64,000 nt of DNA from Paracoccaceae bacterium (lineage in GTDB: Bacteria > Pseudomonadota > Alphaproteobacteria > Rhodobacterales > Rhodobacteraceae), in the NCBI GenBank assembly GCA_021741245.1, contig JAIOYF010000012.1:1-64000 (forward strand). Reading direction: 5' to 3'. Each line of letters begins with the position of its first letter. Position 1 is the first letter of the stretch. The notes beneath the pieces were generated by a model, which was not told where the DNA came from, searched no databases, and saw nothing but the letters and a program-made list of their open reading frames with translations. Positions 24,872 to 34,606 of the stretch are shown piece by piece. Both the position numbers and the translations under genes were made by a program.

Positions 24872-26527
24872 ATGATTTTTCGCCACCTATCCCCCCTCGC
24901 CTTTTGCCTGCAATTCCTGTTTCCCGTGGCAACGCATGCCGAGGGCAAATCCATCATCATCCTCGATGCCTCCGGATCCATGTGGGGCCAGATTGACGGC
25001 CGCCCGAAACTTGAAATCGCACGCGAGGCACTTGGCTCGGTTCTCTCAGGCCTGCCCGCGCAAACCGAACTGGGGCTGATGGCCTATGGTCATCGCGAAA
25101 AAGGCTCGTGCACCGATATCGAGATGGTCGTGGCCCCGGCGGCGGGCACGGCCCCGGCCATCATCAACGCGGCGAATGCCATGCGCTTTCTTGGCAAGAC
25201 GCCGCTGTCCGAGGCCGTGCGGCAGGCCGCTGCCCAATTGCGCTCCACCGAAGAGAAGGCGACCGTCATTCTGATCACCGACGGGATAGAGACCTGCAAC
25301 GCCGACCCCTGCGCCCTTGGCGCGGAATTGGAGGCGTCGGGCGTCGATTTCACCGCCCATGTCGTGGGCTTTGGTCTGACGGCGGATGAGGGGCGGCAGG
25401 TCGCCTGCCTCGCTGAAAACACGGGCGGCAAGTATATCGAGGCCAAAGATGCCAGCACCTTGGTCGAGGCCTTGCAAAGCACCGTTGCCGTTGTGCAAGC
25501 CGAGCCAGAGCCATCCCCCGCCCCAGAGCCGCCACCGCCGGCCAAGCTTGAACGCAACCTCGCCCCGCGTGTCTATCTGGCTGCGGGTGGCCCGGCCGAG
25601 GGCGATGATTTCACAGGCTCGGTCGAGATTTACCAGACCGGTGCCAATGGTGCGCGCGGTGATCTGGTCCGCCAGCAATATGGGCTTGCCCCGATGTTCA
25701 TCGATCCGGGCACCTATCTGTTGGTCGTTGATCGCGACGAAGCTGTCGTCGAGGTTGAGGTTGCGCTGACCGATGATCAATTGGCCACGCCCGATATCGT
25801 CTTGAACGCAGGCTATCTGCATATCCGCCCCTTGTTGGAAGACGGCGGCGAAGTCATCGACAACTCTGGCGTAACCTTGGAGGGGGCCGGCAGGTCGATC
25901 TTCCACTACGGCAACCAAACCCGCCTTGTGCCAGCGGGCGATTATACCGCCACGGTCGGCATTGGCCGGGGCACTGCGTCCGCCAGCGTCACCGTTGGGG
26001 CGGGGGAAACAGTGACACAAGATGTGATCGTCTCGGTCGGGGTCGCAGTGGTGGACACCTATTACACCGCCGATATCATTGTCGACAATATCGGCCAAGC
26101 TGTTGATATCTTTGAAGCCAAGGTGGGGCTTGATGGCAACCGTCGCCAAGTCGAAGGCGGCTACGGCGCAGCACAGGAATTCACCTTGCCACCGGGCGAC
26201 TATGTGGCCTTGGCCACCAAAGACGTGGCAAAGGCGGAAGCGACCTTTACCGTAAAGCCAAATGAGCGCGTCGCGGTGAATGTCGTCCTCAATGCCGGTG
26301 TGCTTGCCGTTTCCGCCCCCGGTGCAGGGTCAATCGAGGTTTTCAGTGCCAAGAAAAGCCTCGATGGCAGTCGAAAATCCATGCGCTTTGACTATGGCGA
26401 TCAGATGAACCTGACCTTCCCGCCGGGGGATTACATTGTGGTCGTCAACCGCGATGGCGCTGCCACCGAATCCCCGATCACCGTGGTTGCAGGGGAACGC
26501 GCGGAAATCACCGTCGCCGCCCCATAA
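24872..26527 (+). CDS. Secreted von Willebrand factor A protein with repeated beta domains
   Basis: The 551-residue product has a signal peptide (MIFRHLSPLAFCL to about THAEG) and a VWA domain (about 26-205) with the metal-binding DASGS (Asp32, Ser34, Ser36), a later T, and ITDGIETC. A Pro-rich hinge (EPEPSPAPEPPPP) joins it to several similar beta-sandwich units, each ending in a 'PGDY..' strand: EFTLPPGDYVALAT and NLTFPPGDYIVVVN are the clearest pair. It resembles gram-negative VWA proteins of unknown role, probably binding a partner in the periplasm or at the surface. TGAGGA before the ATG sets the start. It is a single gene with a terminator upstream and a tRNA downstream. Confidence 0.88.
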   Translation: MIFRHLSPLAFCLQFLFPVATHAEGKSIIILDASGSMWGQIDGRPKLEIAREALGSVLSGLPAQTELGLMAYGHREKGSCTDIEMVVAPAAGTAPAIINAANAMRFLGKTPLSEAVRQAAAQLRSTEEKATVILITDGIETCNADPCALGAELEASGVDFTAHVVGFGLTADEGRQVACLAENTGGKYIEAKDASTLVEALQSTVAVVQAEPEPSPAPEPPPPAKLERNLAPRVYLAAGGPAEGDDFTGSVEIYQTGANGARGDLVRQQYGLAPMFIDPGTYLLVVDRDEAVVEVEVALTDDQLATPDIVLNAGYLHIRPLLEDGGEVIDNSGVTLEGAGRSIFHYGNQTRLVPAGDYTATVGIGRGTASASVTVGAGETVTQDVIVSVGVAVVDTYYTADIIVDNIGQAVDIFEAKVGLDGNRRQVEGGYGAAQEFTLPPGDYVALATKDVAKAEATFTVKPNERVAVNVVLNAGVLAVSAPGAGSIEVFSAKKSLDGSRKSMRFDYGDQMNLTFPPGDYIVVVNRDGAATESPITVVAGERAEITVAAP

Positions 26528-26592
26528 TGACACCTGCAGCCGGGACCGCCCACTTGACGGCGGCCCCGGCTTGGCTTACGTCGCTGCACAAC

Positions 26593-26666
26593 GCGGGTGT
26601 ATCTCAATGGTAGAGAAGCAGCTTCCCAAGCTGATGACGAGGGTTCGATTCCCTTCACCCGCTCCA
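26593..26666 (+). tRNA. tRNA-Gly (CCC anticodon)
   Basis: A 74-base cloverleaf: acceptor GCGGGTG/CACCCGC, D stem TCTC/GAGA, anticodon loop TTCCCAA, T arm GAGGG-TTCGATT-CCCTT, discriminator T and encoded CCA. The anticodon stem has one unpaired position (G27-A43). It lies between the VWA and ridA genes. Confidence 0.95.
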
Positions 26667-26786
26667 TCCCTTCCCCCCATCGCTCCATCCCCACTCTATA
26701 GTGTTTGATTGCGCGGTCGCTGTGCGCCTCTTTTCTTTGGCTGCGAGGGCCGTTAGGCAGGGGTGGCAATCATCTGAGGGAACTCC

Positions 26787-27140
26787 ATGAACGACGATAT
26801 CAAACGCATTGGCACCGGCGCACGGATGAGTGAGGGCGTGTGCTACAACGGCATCATCTGGGTGGCGGGTCAGGTTGGCACGCCGGGCGACTCGGTGGCG
26901 GATCAGACACGCACCTGCCTTGCAGAAGTAGACCGTATTCTGGCCGCTGCTGGCACCGACAAGACCCGTATCCTGTCGACGCAGATCTGGCTCGCCGATA
27001 TGGCCGATTTCGCCGAGATGAACGCCGTCTGGGACACATGGGTGCCGCAGGGCCATACCCCGGCCCGCGCCACGGGCGAGGCAAAGCTTGCAGCCCCGGC
27101 GTACCGTGTTGAAGTGATCGTTACAGCCGCACTGAGCTGA
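26787..27140 (+). CDS. RidA family protein
   Basis: The 117-residue product is a trimeric enamine/imine deaminase-like protein of the YjgF/RidA family. Signatures: YNGIIWVAGQVG, the QTRTCLAEVDRILAAAGTDKTRIL region, and PQGHTPARATGEAKLAAPAYRVEVIVTA. The Arg of PARAT corresponds to the substrate-binding Arg of active family members. It has no operon partner: tRNA-Gly precedes it and a strong terminator follows. Its substrate is unknown; it belongs to a RidA subgroup different from the canonical 128-residue one. Confidence 0.9.
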   Translation: MNDDIKRIGTGARMSEGVCYNGIIWVAGQVGTPGDSVADQTRTCLAEVDRILAAAGTDKTRILSTQIWLADMADFAEMNAVWDTWVPQGHTPARATGEAKLAAPAYRVEVIVTAALS

Positions 27141-27156
27141 TCCCACGACGCAGACC

Positions 27157-27187
27157 AAAAAGGCAGGGATGCGGACCCTGCCTTTTT
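27157..27187. terminator. Perfect 12-bp terminator after ridA
   Basis: AAAAAGGCAGGG (27157-27168), seven-base loop, CCCTGCCTTTTT (27176-27187). Works on both strands, so it may also end the acyltransferase transcript arriving from the right. Confidence 0.85.
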
Positions 27188-27323
27188 CATCTTGTTGCCG
27201 CAAAGGCCAGCGGCCCCAGACCTTGACCCTGTGCTCAATGTCACAGACGCTCATCTCGCGGGTGCAACGCTAAATCATCCGCAGCATGGGGTTTATCTGC
27301 CTGAGGTCGGACTTGGGAGCAGC

Positions 27324-29246
27324 CTATCGGGCCTGCCCTTTGAACGCCGCCGCCCAGTTCCGCGTTTCGCCAAGAAAGGCGCTGCCGTCTTGGGTAAGAT
27401 GCCCAAAATCACTGTAGATGAAGTGACCCTGTTGCCAAGGATGGCACTGGCCATTGCTGCAGATATCGCGGTCCAGCCAATAGACCGGAAGCGTTGCCTC
27501 AACCGCCCTTAGGACATCGTGCTGCACTGTTGCGTCATTGAGGGTGAAGTCACAACTGTGTGCTCCACCGCCAAAAAATGCAGCACGCACCAGACATTGC
27601 CCGATATTCTCCCCGCTTTGGGGTGTAGGTGACACCATAAGAACAGATGCACCAGTGGCGCGGATCGCATCCGCCGTTTGCACAAGCCCGTCTTGAACCG
27701 CCAGCCTATTGCCAGGTGCGTTGATCGTGCCAGCCTCGTCGACGGTCTGAAATGTCAGGATTTCCTTGAGCGGCGAAGACAGAACCACAAGGTCGACGCC
27801 TTTGGTCTTGCCGAGCCAATCCAGCACCGCACGATTGAAAGTGATGCACTCTTGCGCCCATGCGGCAGATTTGCTTGATCCCACTTGGGCGAGGCCCAAA
27901 ATTGGTGCGCATCCTGACAAGGTTGCTTGTCGCAAGGAAAGCGTGGGATCCGAGGCCAAGAGCCCCTGAACCAAATGCATGGCAAAGCTGTCACCCCAGA
28001 TCAGCACCCGTGGCGCAGCGCCAGTGGCACAGGCCATCTGTGCGCCAAACGGACCATCGCAGTCTTTGGACAATCCATAATTCGGGGCAAGACGCGCCTC
28101 TATCTCCCCAAAGGTGACCGCGCCATTGCTGCGCTCTGGCAAGCCATCCTTGGCGTAAACGCCAACCCCCGCCGCGATGACCAGACCCGCCATGGCAAAA
28201 CTGGTGCCAAACACAGCGCGCCGCGTCGCAAGCACAGGATGAGGGGATCGCCGAAACGGAGTTTCAACAAATCGCCACGAAAGCCAGCCCAGAACCACTG
28301 CCAGAACCGAAAGGACCAACATCTGGACGGGGCTTGCGGGTATCGGGGCCGAAAGCTTTGCAAAGGCAAAAAGCGGCTGATGCCAGAGATAGGTGCTATA
28401 AGAAATCAATCCGATGCCCACCACCAGCTTGCCCGAAAGCAACCGCGCCACAAGCGTTCCTTCAGTCGCAAAGACAACGATCAGCGCAGCCCCAACAACA
28501 GGAAACAACGTGTATGGACCGGGAAACGGAACCTGCGCGTCCAAAAGCGCGACCGAGCCGGCAACGAGCATCAATCCGATGATCGACAGACCATTTCCAT
28601 AGGAAGACCTCTTAGGATTGCCCCAAAGCGCACAAAGCGACCCGACCCCAATCTCCCAAAACCGCGAGAGCGAGAAGAAGAAGCTACGCTCCGCGTCAAC
28701 GCTCAAAGCCCAGGTCGCGAACACAAAGCTCAGGGCAGTCAGCAATGCGATTGTGCGAAACAAGAACCGGTCCCCAAACCGCGCCAGCGCAACGATGATC
28801 CATGGGAATGCCACATAATACTGCTCTTCTACCGACAGGCTCCACGTATGAAGCAAGGGCTGTAGTTCGGCATCGGGGGAGAAGTAGCCAACTTGGCTTA
28901 GGAAAAAGATATTCGACAGCGCAAGCATCAATGTCACGGCACTTGCGGCGAAATCTGACAATTGGTTGGGGAGCATAAAGACATAGGCAAAGGGCGCAGA
29001 CACAAGAATGACCAGCAACAGCGCGGGCAATATCCGGCGCGCACGTCGCTCATAGAAACCCGCGATGGAAAAGCGCCCTGCCCTTTGCTGCTCCAGAATG
29101 ATGGTCGTGATCAGATATCCACTTATGACGAAAAAGATATCAACGCCGACGAACCCTCCGGAAAATGCGGAAAATCCAGCATGGAACAAGATGACCGGCA
29201 GGACCGCAACCGCACGCAACCCGTCTATTTCGCGTCTGTAGCGCAA
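27324..29246 (-). CDS. Membrane acyltransferase with SGNH domain (OafA-like)
   Basis: The 640-residue product has an acyltransferase-3 domain (about 1-350, ten or so membrane segments) with the opening YRREIDGLRAVAVLPVILFHAGF and RRARRILPALL, and then a periplasmic SGNH hydrolase-like domain with VLIWGDSFAMHLVQGL (nucleophile Ser) and the late SDFGHLT (Asp/His). Such proteins O-acetylate cell-surface polysaccharide. I choose the TTG at 29246, with GAGGGG six bases before it, because relatives begin there and because an upstream start at 29342 would put the rpsI terminator inside the gene. No surface-polysaccharide genes surround it. Confidence 0.85.
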   Translation of the reverse strand: MRYRREIDGLRAVAVLPVILFHAGFSAFSGGFVGVDIFFVISGYLITTIILEQQRAGRFSIAGFYERRARRILPALLLVILVSAPFAYVFMLPNQLSDFAASAVTLMLALSNIFFLSQVGYFSPDAELQPLLHTWSLSVEEQYYVAFPWIIVALARFGDRFLFRTIALLTALSFVFATWALSVDAERSFFFSLSRFWEIGVGSLCALWGNPKRSSYGNGLSIIGLMLVAGSVALLDAQVPFPGPYTLFPVVGAALIVVFATEGTLVARLLSGKLVVGIGLISYSTYLWHQPLFAFAKLSAPIPASPVQMLVLSVLAVVLGWLSWRFVETPFRRSPHPVLATRRAVFGTSFAMAGLVIAAGVGVYAKDGLPERSNGAVTFGEIEARLAPNYGLSKDCDGPFGAQMACATGAAPRVLIWGDSFAMHLVQGLLASDPTLSLRQATLSGCAPILGLAQVGSSKSAAWAQECITFNRAVLDWLGKTKGVDLVVLSSPLKEILTFQTVDEAGTINAPGNRLAVQDGLVQTADAIRATGASVLMVSPTPQSGENIGQCLVRAAFFGGGAHSCDFTLNDATVQHDVLRAVEATLPVYWLDRDICSNGQCHPWQQGHFIYSDFGHLTQDGSAFLGETRNWAAAFKGQAR

Positions 29247-29312
29247 AGCTGCCCCTCTGACCTGCCCCAACTCACGCGTGCTTACCCGTTCTTTGGGTGG
29301 GGAACAAAAAGA

Positions 29313-29338
29313 AAAAGCGCAGAAAACTCTGCGCTTTT
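29313..29338 (-). terminator. Terminator of the rplM-rpsI operon
   Basis: AAAAGCGCAGA (29313-29323), loop AAAC, TCTGCGCTTTT (29328-29338): an 11-bp perfect stem; read on the minus strand it is followed by TTTTTC and more T's. It lies 33 bases after the rpsI stop. Confidence 0.85.
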
Positions 29339-29370
29339 CCATAGATTTTCGAAAGAGGCTTGGCTGAAGA

Positions 29371-29868
29371 TCAGCGCTTCGAGAACTGGAAGCTCTTGCG
29401 GGCCTTGGCCTTGCCGTACTTCTTGCGTTCCACGACGCGGCTGTCGCGCGTCAGGAAGCCGGCTGCTTTCAGCGCGGCACGCAGGCCGGGTTCATACAGC
29501 TGCAATGCCTTGGAGATGCCGTGCTTGACCGCACCGGCCTGACCCGAAAGGCCACCACCGGCAACGGTTGCCATCACGTCAAACTGACCTTCGACATTTG
29601 CAATGGTGAAGGGCTGCTTGAGGATCATCTGCAACACAGGACGTGCAAAGTAAGCGGCCATTTCCTTGCCGTTTACGATGACCTTGCCTGTGCCGGGCTT
29701 TACCCAAACGCGGGCAACGGCGTCTTTACGCTTGCCCGTTGCATATGCACGGCCAAGGGCGTCACGCACTGCCACGCGCGGGGCGCGGGCTTCTGCAACC
29801 TGTTCTGCGGCCGAGGCCGAGCCAGAGACGGCCGATTTCAGATCGTCGAGGGATTTGATGTCAGCCAT
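29371..29868 (-). CDS. rpsI: 30S ribosomal protein S9
   Basis: The 165-residue product has the S9 core (about 40-165) ending in the conserved basic tail [18 protein letters not shown], plus an N-terminal extension of about 38 residues typical of alphaproteobacteria. Signatures: [13 protein letters not shown] and [20 protein letters not shown] use the ATG at 29868; a GTG two codons upstream overlaps the rplM stop. It follows rplM by two bases and ends in a terminator. Confidence 0.97.
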   Translation of the reverse strand: MADIKSLDDLKSAVSGSASAAEQVAEARAPRVAVRDALGRAYATGKRKDAVARVWVKPGTGKVIVNGKEMAAYFARPVLQMILKQPFTIANVEGQFDVMATVAGGGLSGQAGAVKHGISKALQLYEPGLRAALKAAGFLTRDSRVVERKKYGKAKARKSFQFSKR

Positions 29869-29870
29869 GA

Positions 29871-30335
29871 TCACGCGCTCCGGGTGTTCTTGGGGTTCAG
29901 CGCCGCAACGTCAAGAACGGTGGGCTGCTGAGCTTCGTGCGGATGTTCCGTGCCGGCATAAACGCGCAGATTTGTCATCTGCTGGCGGCCCAGACGGTTG
30001 CGGGTGATCATACGCTCAACAGCCTTGATCACGACGCGCTCGGGGTGGTTGCCTTCCAGCACTTGCCGCGCGGTGCGCTGCTTGATGCCGCCCGGGTGAC
30101 CGGTGTGCCAGTAATAGATCTTGTCGGCACGCTTGTTGCCCGTCATCTGCACCTTGTCAGCATTGATGATGATGACATTGTCACCCATATCCATGTGAGG
30201 GGTGAAGGTCGGCTTGTTCTTGCCACGCAAGATATTGGCGACGATTGAGGCGAGGCGGCCCAGAACGATGCCTTCGGCGTCGATCAGGATCCACTTCTTC
30301 TCGATGTCCGCCGGAGTAGCGGTAAAGGTTTTCAT
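29871..30335 (-). CDS. rplM: 50S ribosomal protein L13
   Basis: The 154-residue product carries the L13 signatures [32 protein letters not shown] and [19 protein letters not shown]. It is the first gene of the rplM-rpsI operon, transcribed leftward from a promoter at 30390-30418. Confidence 0.98.
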   Translation of the reverse strand: MKTFTATPADIEKKWILIDAEGIVLGRLASIVANILRGKNKPTFTPHMDMGDNVIIINADKVQMTGNKRADKIYYWHTGHPGGIKQRTARQVLEGNHPERVVIKAVERMITRNRLGRQQMTNLRVYAGTEHPHEAQQPTVLDVAALNPKNTRSA

Positions 30336-30389
30336 CGGTCGTGTCCCATGAGGAATGGCGGGGAGAGCCCCCGAGTTCTCTGATGGGCG

Positions 30390-30418
30390 CTTATCGCTGA
30401 TCAGTTATCCAAGGTCAA
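30390..30418 (-). promoter_or_regulatory. Promoter of rplM-rpsI
   Basis: On the minus strand TTGACC (30418-30413) and GATAAG (30395-30390) are 17 bases apart, 55 bases before the rplM ATG. A good housekeeping promoter geometry. Confidence 0.5.
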
Positions 30419-30448
30419 GCGCCGCATAAAACAAAAATACAATTAATT

Positions 30449-31261
30449 TCAATGCGTTACAGAAACGGTATTATTATACCCCAAACAATCGGCCACAATC
30501 TGGCGCAGGGCTCTGGCGCGGGCTGGCGGGATCTTGGCGATTTCCACACCGGTCAAGACATGCAAGGTATCCATGCTGCGATCGACCACAGCGTGGTCAC
30601 TGACCCAAGCCCCCATCCCAAGATAAGTCCGCAACAGCGCGGGGGTGCCCGCCATCGCCTCGGCAAGCGTACCCTTGCCCATAAATGCGCCCACCGCCAC
30701 CCGATCCGCCACCTTTGCACGCGCAAGCCGCTCCGGCGGGGCAATACGTCCGCTCAAATGACCTATCGCTGCCGCATGGCGCAACGGGTCCGCACCCTGA
30801 AAACTGGAGCAGCCAAACAAAAGACTAACCCCCGCCTGATCCACCAAATGCGCCATGGCCGCCCATGAAAGCCGCAAGATATCAGGATCATGCCGTTCAG
30901 GATGCAGGCAAAAGCGCCCCAACTCCATCAATATACCCGGAAAATTGGCCAAGGCGGTCAGATCGTAAAACTGTGCGGAATAGGAGCGCGCAATCTCGGC
31001 TCCCTCAAAAAATTGCACGCGGTAGCAGGCCACAAGGTCAGCCGATGCCCTATCCCAGACCAAGATATGGCGAGCGGAGCGATCAAAGTCATCGACATCC
31101 AAGGCAGTGGCCTGAGTTTCCCTGGACTTGGAGAAAAACGCCCGATGCCGCAGGGATTGTGCGGCCTGAACCTCCGCCTCATCTTGTGCGAAACGAACGA
31201 CATAGCGCCCCCGCGAGAGCGTCAGCGTCAAGGCCAGATCGCAAACCTTTATCCGGTCCAT
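30449..31261 (-). CDS. olsB: L-ornithine N-alpha-acyltransferase
   Basis: The 270-residue product looks like OlsB, which moves a 3-hydroxyacyl chain from ACP to ornithine, the first step of ornithine-lipid synthesis. It has the GNAT-like fold with [38 protein letters not shown], the [15 protein letters not shown] motif and [21 protein letters not shown] six bases before the ATG at 31261 sets the start; a GTG/ATG further upstream overlaps the divergent promoter. The usual partner OlsA is not adjacent, which is not unusual in Rhodobacterales. It is divergent from msrB and followed by rplM. Confidence 0.88.
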   Translation of the reverse strand: MDRIKVCDLALTLTLSRGRYVVRFAQDEAEVQAAQSLRHRAFFSKSRETQATALDVDDFDRSARHILVWDRASADLVACYRVQFFEGAEIARSYSAQFYDLTALANFPGILMELGRFCLHPERHDPDILRLSWAAMAHLVDQAGVSLLFGCSSFQGADPLRHAAAIGHLSGRIAPPERLARAKVADRVAVGAFMGKGTLAEAMAGTPALLRTYLGMGAWVSDHAVVDRSMDTLHVLTGVEIAKIPPARARALRQIVADCLGYNNTVSVTH

Positions 31262-31368
31262 CCCACTCCCCCCTCTCTCTCTTGGCGACGCCGCTTTCCC
31301 TGCACCATATCTTGCGCAATGCAAACAGGATACAACAGGGCATTCGCTGGGCCTGTCAGGATCATTCA

Positions 31369-31764
31369 ATGCACAAAGTACACAAATCCGAAGACGAGTG
31401 GCGCGCGCTACTTTCTGATCTGGCGTTTCGGGTCACCCGCAAACATGGCACCGAGCGCGCCTTTAGCAATGACAGCTTTCCAAAAGAAAAGGGGCTGTTT
31501 CATTGCATTTGCTGCGACGCCCCATTGTTTGATGATGCAACCAAGTTCGACTCGGGCACGGGTTGGCCCAGTTTCTATGCCCCCTTTGACCCTGAAATGG
31601 TGGGGGAAAGTGTTGACCGAAGCTGGTTCATGCGCCGCACGGAGGTGCATTGTAACCGCTGCGACGCCCATCTTGGTCATGTGTTTCCCGACGGCCCTGC
31701 CCCGACTGGTCTGCGCTATTGCATCAATGGCGTTGCGCTAAGGTTTGCGCAAAAGACCCCCTGA
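31369..31764 (+). CDS. msrB: Peptide-methionine (R)-S-oxide reductase
   Basis: The 131-residue product reduces R-methionine sulfoxide in proteins. It has the zinc pairs CICCDAP and CNRCDAH, the GTGWPSF motif, and the catalytic Cys in [18 protein letters not shown] six bases before the ATG supports the start. It is divergent from olsB with 107 bases between them. It is a stand-alone MsrB, not fused to MsrA. It converges with bamE; a short GC hairpin (CCCCC/GGGGG, 31757-31772) over its stop codon may mark the transcript end. Confidence 0.95.
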   Translation: MHKVHKSEDEWRALLSDLAFRVTRKHGTERAFSNDSFPKEKGLFHCICCDAPLFDDATKFDSGTGWPSFYAPFDPEMVGESVDRSWFMRRTEVHCNRCDAHLGHVFPDGPAPTGLRYCINGVALRFAQKTP

Positions 31765-31793
31765 CGCGGGGGCCCCATGCAAAGGCCTTCAGA

Positions 31794-32291
31794 TCACTGA
31801 CCGACGACTTGTCCGGCATTCAGGCGACCAAAGTTGGAAAACAACTGACGCAGAACACCCATGCCTTTGACATTCGTTTCGGTCACCCGACGCGACAAGG
31901 GAACAATCTGACCGCGTTCAAGCCCAAAGCGTTCAACATTGGTCAAGGTGCCCGCGTCGCTGAACGTCAGCGCCACCACCTGACGGTCGATTTCCTTTGG
32001 CGGCAAGGCCCCGCGATATTCCCAGCGGCTTTGGACATAGAACCAGCCGGTATCGTTCAGCAGGCCCGACGCCGAAGGTCTGCCGACCTTTGGCCCTGTG
32101 GTTTCCCGCGTATCTTTGCCAATCTCAAGGGTTGCAAGCTCTTCTTCCGCTGGCACGAACCCATGATTGCGGTAAATGGAAGAGCACGCTGCCAATGCAA
32201 GAACAACCACACAGGCAAGGGTCACAGATCCCCAGCGACGGACATTTTTCCGACCAGAGGCCGTCTTGCCGTCAAATCTCGTCAAAGCCAT
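31794..32291 (-). CDS. bamE: Outer membrane assembly lipoprotein BamE
   Basis: The 165-residue product is a lipoprotein (basic start, hydrophobic segment, lipobox LAAC about residue 36) of the SmpA/OmlA family, a subunit of the BAM complex for outer membrane beta-barrel insertion. Family pattern: IYRNHGFVPAEEELATLEIGKDTRE, a short hinge, then WFYVQSRWEYRG and VVALTFSDAGTL. It is divergent from the DUF177 gene, an arrangement kept in many alphaproteobacteria. Bases 32292-32504 between them hold no gene I can support. Confidence 0.92.
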   Translation of the reverse strand: MALTRFDGKTASGRKNVRRWGSVTLACVVVLALAACSSIYRNHGFVPAEEELATLEIGKDTRETTGPKVGRPSASGLLNDTGWFYVQSRWEYRGALPPKEIDRQVVALTFSDAGTLTNVERFGLERGQIVPLSRRVTETNVKGMGVLRQLFSNFGRLNAGQVVGQ

Positions 32292-32504
32292 TCGTGACCT
32301 ACCCCATACTCAAATCCGGCACATCTGCCGCCCGTCGTGCCACCCGCCTTGCCGCATGGAACCAAGTCCGGCCTTGCAAAGCCCGGATCAGCCCCTTACC
32401 TGCCGCACAGGCTGGTGCGCCTCCTTGTGTAAAGGCTTACAGAAGGACGCGCCCCGGTTCAAGAATGGAACGCAAGACCGCGGACGCAAGACGAAAGGAC
32501 CCCA

Positions 32505-33077
32505 ATGGGACACACCACCCCTGACGAGGCCACCCCACCGTTTAGCCATCCCTTTCCAGTGGGTGGTCTTTCCAAACGCAAGCCCACACGCTTTGCCCTC
32601 AAACCCGATGCCGCCGTCCGGGCGCAGATTGCACAGGCGCTTGGCCTGCTGGAACTGGTGTCGCTGCGGTTTTCGGGCGAGGTCCGGCCCGACCGATCAC
32701 GGGATTTTGTGATGGAGGGGCGCATGGATGCGATCGTCGTCCAGCCCTGTTCGATCACGCTTGCCCCTGTGCGGGCAGAACTGTCGGAAATGGTCTTGCG
32801 GCGCTATTTGGCCGATTGGACCACGCCCGAGGGTGACGAGGTTGAAATGCCCGAGGATGACACGGCCGAGCCTCTGCCCGAGGTGATCGACGCAGGCCAT
32901 GTCGCCATTGAGGCGCTGATGCTGGCCCTGCCGCTCTATCCACGTGCCCCCGGCGCCGAACTGGGTGAAGCGGTCTTTGCCGCGCCAGAGGTGGAGCCTT
33001 TGCGCGATGAGACCCTTAAACCCTTTGCCGGACTCGCCGCCCTCAAGCAGCGTTTGGAAGGCGGCGACAAGGAGTGA
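32505..33077 (+). CDS. DUF177 (YceD) family protein
   Basis: The 190-residue product belongs to DUF177, found just before rpmF in most bacteria and in E. coli and plants linked to 23S rRNA accumulation. It has RFSGEVRPDRSRDFVMEGRMDAIVVQPC, an acidic middle (EGDEVEMPEDDTAEPLPE), and the closing KPFAGLAALK. Only part of the usual CxxC pattern is kept (one Cys), so no zinc site is evident. AAAGGA sets the start. It precedes rpmF by 167 bases on the same strand. Confidence 0.9.
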   Translation: MGHTTPDEATPPFSHPFPVGGLSKRKPTRFALKPDAAVRAQIAQALGLLELVSLRFSGEVRPDRSRDFVMEGRMDAIVVQPCSITLAPVRAELSEMVLRRYLADWTTPEGDEVEMPEDDTAEPLPEVIDAGHVAIEALMLALPLYPRAPGAELGEAVFAAPEVEPLRDETLKPFAGLAALKQRLEGGDKE

Positions 33078-33244
33078 TTTTCTGCCTGCACGAAAACCCG
33101 GCAGAAAAGGGCTTGCACCGCGCCCAAATCCGGTTATGTTCCGCGCCTCATTCGGGGCTTGGAAGCAGGCCCCCGGCGGCTTTGACCGCTTGAAGAATCG
33201 TCAAGGAAAACAGGGGCCTGTCCCCACTACCCCGAGGTCGCGAC

Positions 33245-33451
33245 ATGGCTGTCCCGCAGAACCGAGTCACCAAATCCAAGCGCAACATGCGCCGTGCCCA
33301 TGACGCACTTGTTGCGGGCAACCCTGCCGATTGCCCGAATTGTGGCGAGTTGAAGCGTCCGCACCATGTGTGTGGTGCTTGCGGTCATTACGATGCCCGT
33401 GAAATCGTCTCGACGGCAAAAGAAGTCGATCTGGACGAGGACGCGGCGTAA
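33245..33451 (+). CDS. rpmF: 50S ribosomal protein L32
   Basis: The 68-residue product starts [20 protein letters not shown], the L32 signature, with two CxxC zinc pairs (CPNCGELK and CGACGHYD), i.e. the zinc-binding form. It is followed 21 bases later by plsX. The acidic C-terminal tail ([10 protein letters not shown]) is an alphaproteobacterial extension. Confidence 0.98.
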   Translation: MAVPQNRVTKSKRNMRRAHDALVAGNPADCPNCGELKRPHHVCGACGHYDAREIVSTAKEVDLDEDAA

Positions 33452-33472
33452 GCCGCGTTATAGCCCACGCCC

Positions 33473-34606
33473 ATGGCCAACGGACCTGAAAATCCGGCGA
33501 CAGGCGACCTTCAAGGCGGGGCTCGTACAGTAATTTCGGTTGACGCCATGGGCGGCGACCGTGGACCGGCGGTTGTTGTCGCCGGTCTTTCCAAGTCTGC
33601 AGCACAGTTTCCCGATGTGGATTTCTTGCTGCACGGCAATGAAACAGAACTCCGGACATACCTTGCCCGTCACGCCGACCTGAACGGTCGCGTGCGCATC
33701 GTTCATGCCGAACGCGTTGTGACGATGAGCGACAAGCCAAGCCAGGTGATGCGCCATGGCGAAGGCACATCGATGTGGTCCACAATCGACAGCATCAAGG
33801 ACGGGCACGCGCAGGCCGCCGTATCATGTGGCAATACGGGTGCCTTGATGGCCGTATCCATGATCCGCTTGCGCAAGATCAAAGGGGTCAACCGCCCGGC
33901 CATTGCCTGTCTTTGGCCATCGCGCAGCCCCGGCGGGTTCAATGTGATGCTTGATGTTGGTGCGGGAATCGAGGCTGAGGCCGAGGATCTTTTGCAATTT
34001 GCCACCATGGGTGCCTCTTATGCGCGCAATGGTCTTGCCCTGTCACAGCCGCGAGTCGGCTTGCTGAACGTCGGAACCGAGGAACACAAAGGCCGTGCAG
34101 AGCTGAAGGTTGCGCATGACCGCATTGCGGCGGCGGCTGACGTGGGTGGCTTTGACTTTGTTGGCTTTGTCGAGGGTGGTGATATTCCCTCTGGCCGCGT
34201 CGACGTCATTGTAACAGACGGGTTCACCGGCAACATCGCGCTGAAGACCGGCGAAGGCACAGCCAAGCTGATCTCTGATTTCATGCGTGAGGCCTTTAAT
34301 GCCGGGCTTTTGTCAAAATTTGCAGCGCTTTTGGCGCTGAATTCGCTCAAGCGGTTGCAACGGCGGATTGACCCACGGCGTGTCAATGGCGGCGTGTTTC
34401 TGGGGCTGAACGGCACGGTTGTAAAATCCCACGGCTCTGCCGACGAAACCGGGGTGGCGGCCGCCATTGGCCTTGCCATCAAACTTGCCCGCAGCGGTTT
34501 TGTTGAACGCCTTGCCGCCCGGATTGCATCCACCGGACAGACGGGCCAAGACTTGGGCAAAGAGGGGGCGACATCAACCGCCCAGGGAGACGGTAAAAAC
34601 GAATGA
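33473..34606 (+). CDS. plsX: Phosphate acyltransferase PlsX
   Basis: PlsX converts acyl-ACP to acyl-phosphate for phospholipid synthesis. The 377-residue product has [20 protein letters not shown], the [14 protein letters not shown] motif, [24 protein letters not shown], and [16 protein letters not shown]. It is about 30 residues longer than E. coli PlsX, with a short N-terminal and a Gly/Thr-rich C-terminal extension. Its stop overlaps fabH's start as ATGA (34603-34606). Confidence 0.96.
   Translation: MANGPENPATGDLQGGARTVISVDAMGGDRGPAVVVAGLSKSAAQFPDVDFLLHGNETELRTYLARHADLNGRVRIVHAERVVTMSDKPSQVMRHGEGTSMWSTIDSIKDGHAQAAVSCGNTGALMAVSMIRLRKIKGVNRPAIACLWPSRSPGGFNVMLDVGAGIEAEAEDLLQFATMGASYARNGLALSQPRVGLLNVGTEEHKGRAELKVAHDRIAAAADVGGFDFVGFVEGGDIPSGRVDVIVTDGFTGNIALKTGEGTAKLISDFMREAFNAGLLSKFAALLALNSLKRLQRRIDPRRVNGGVFLGLNGTVVKSHGSADETGVAAAIGLAIKLARSGFVERLAARIASTGQTGQDLGKEGATSTAQGDGKNE

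Noticed and set aside
26593-26666. tRNA-Gly as integration site
   Set aside because: No duplicate of the tRNA 3' end and no integrase nearby.
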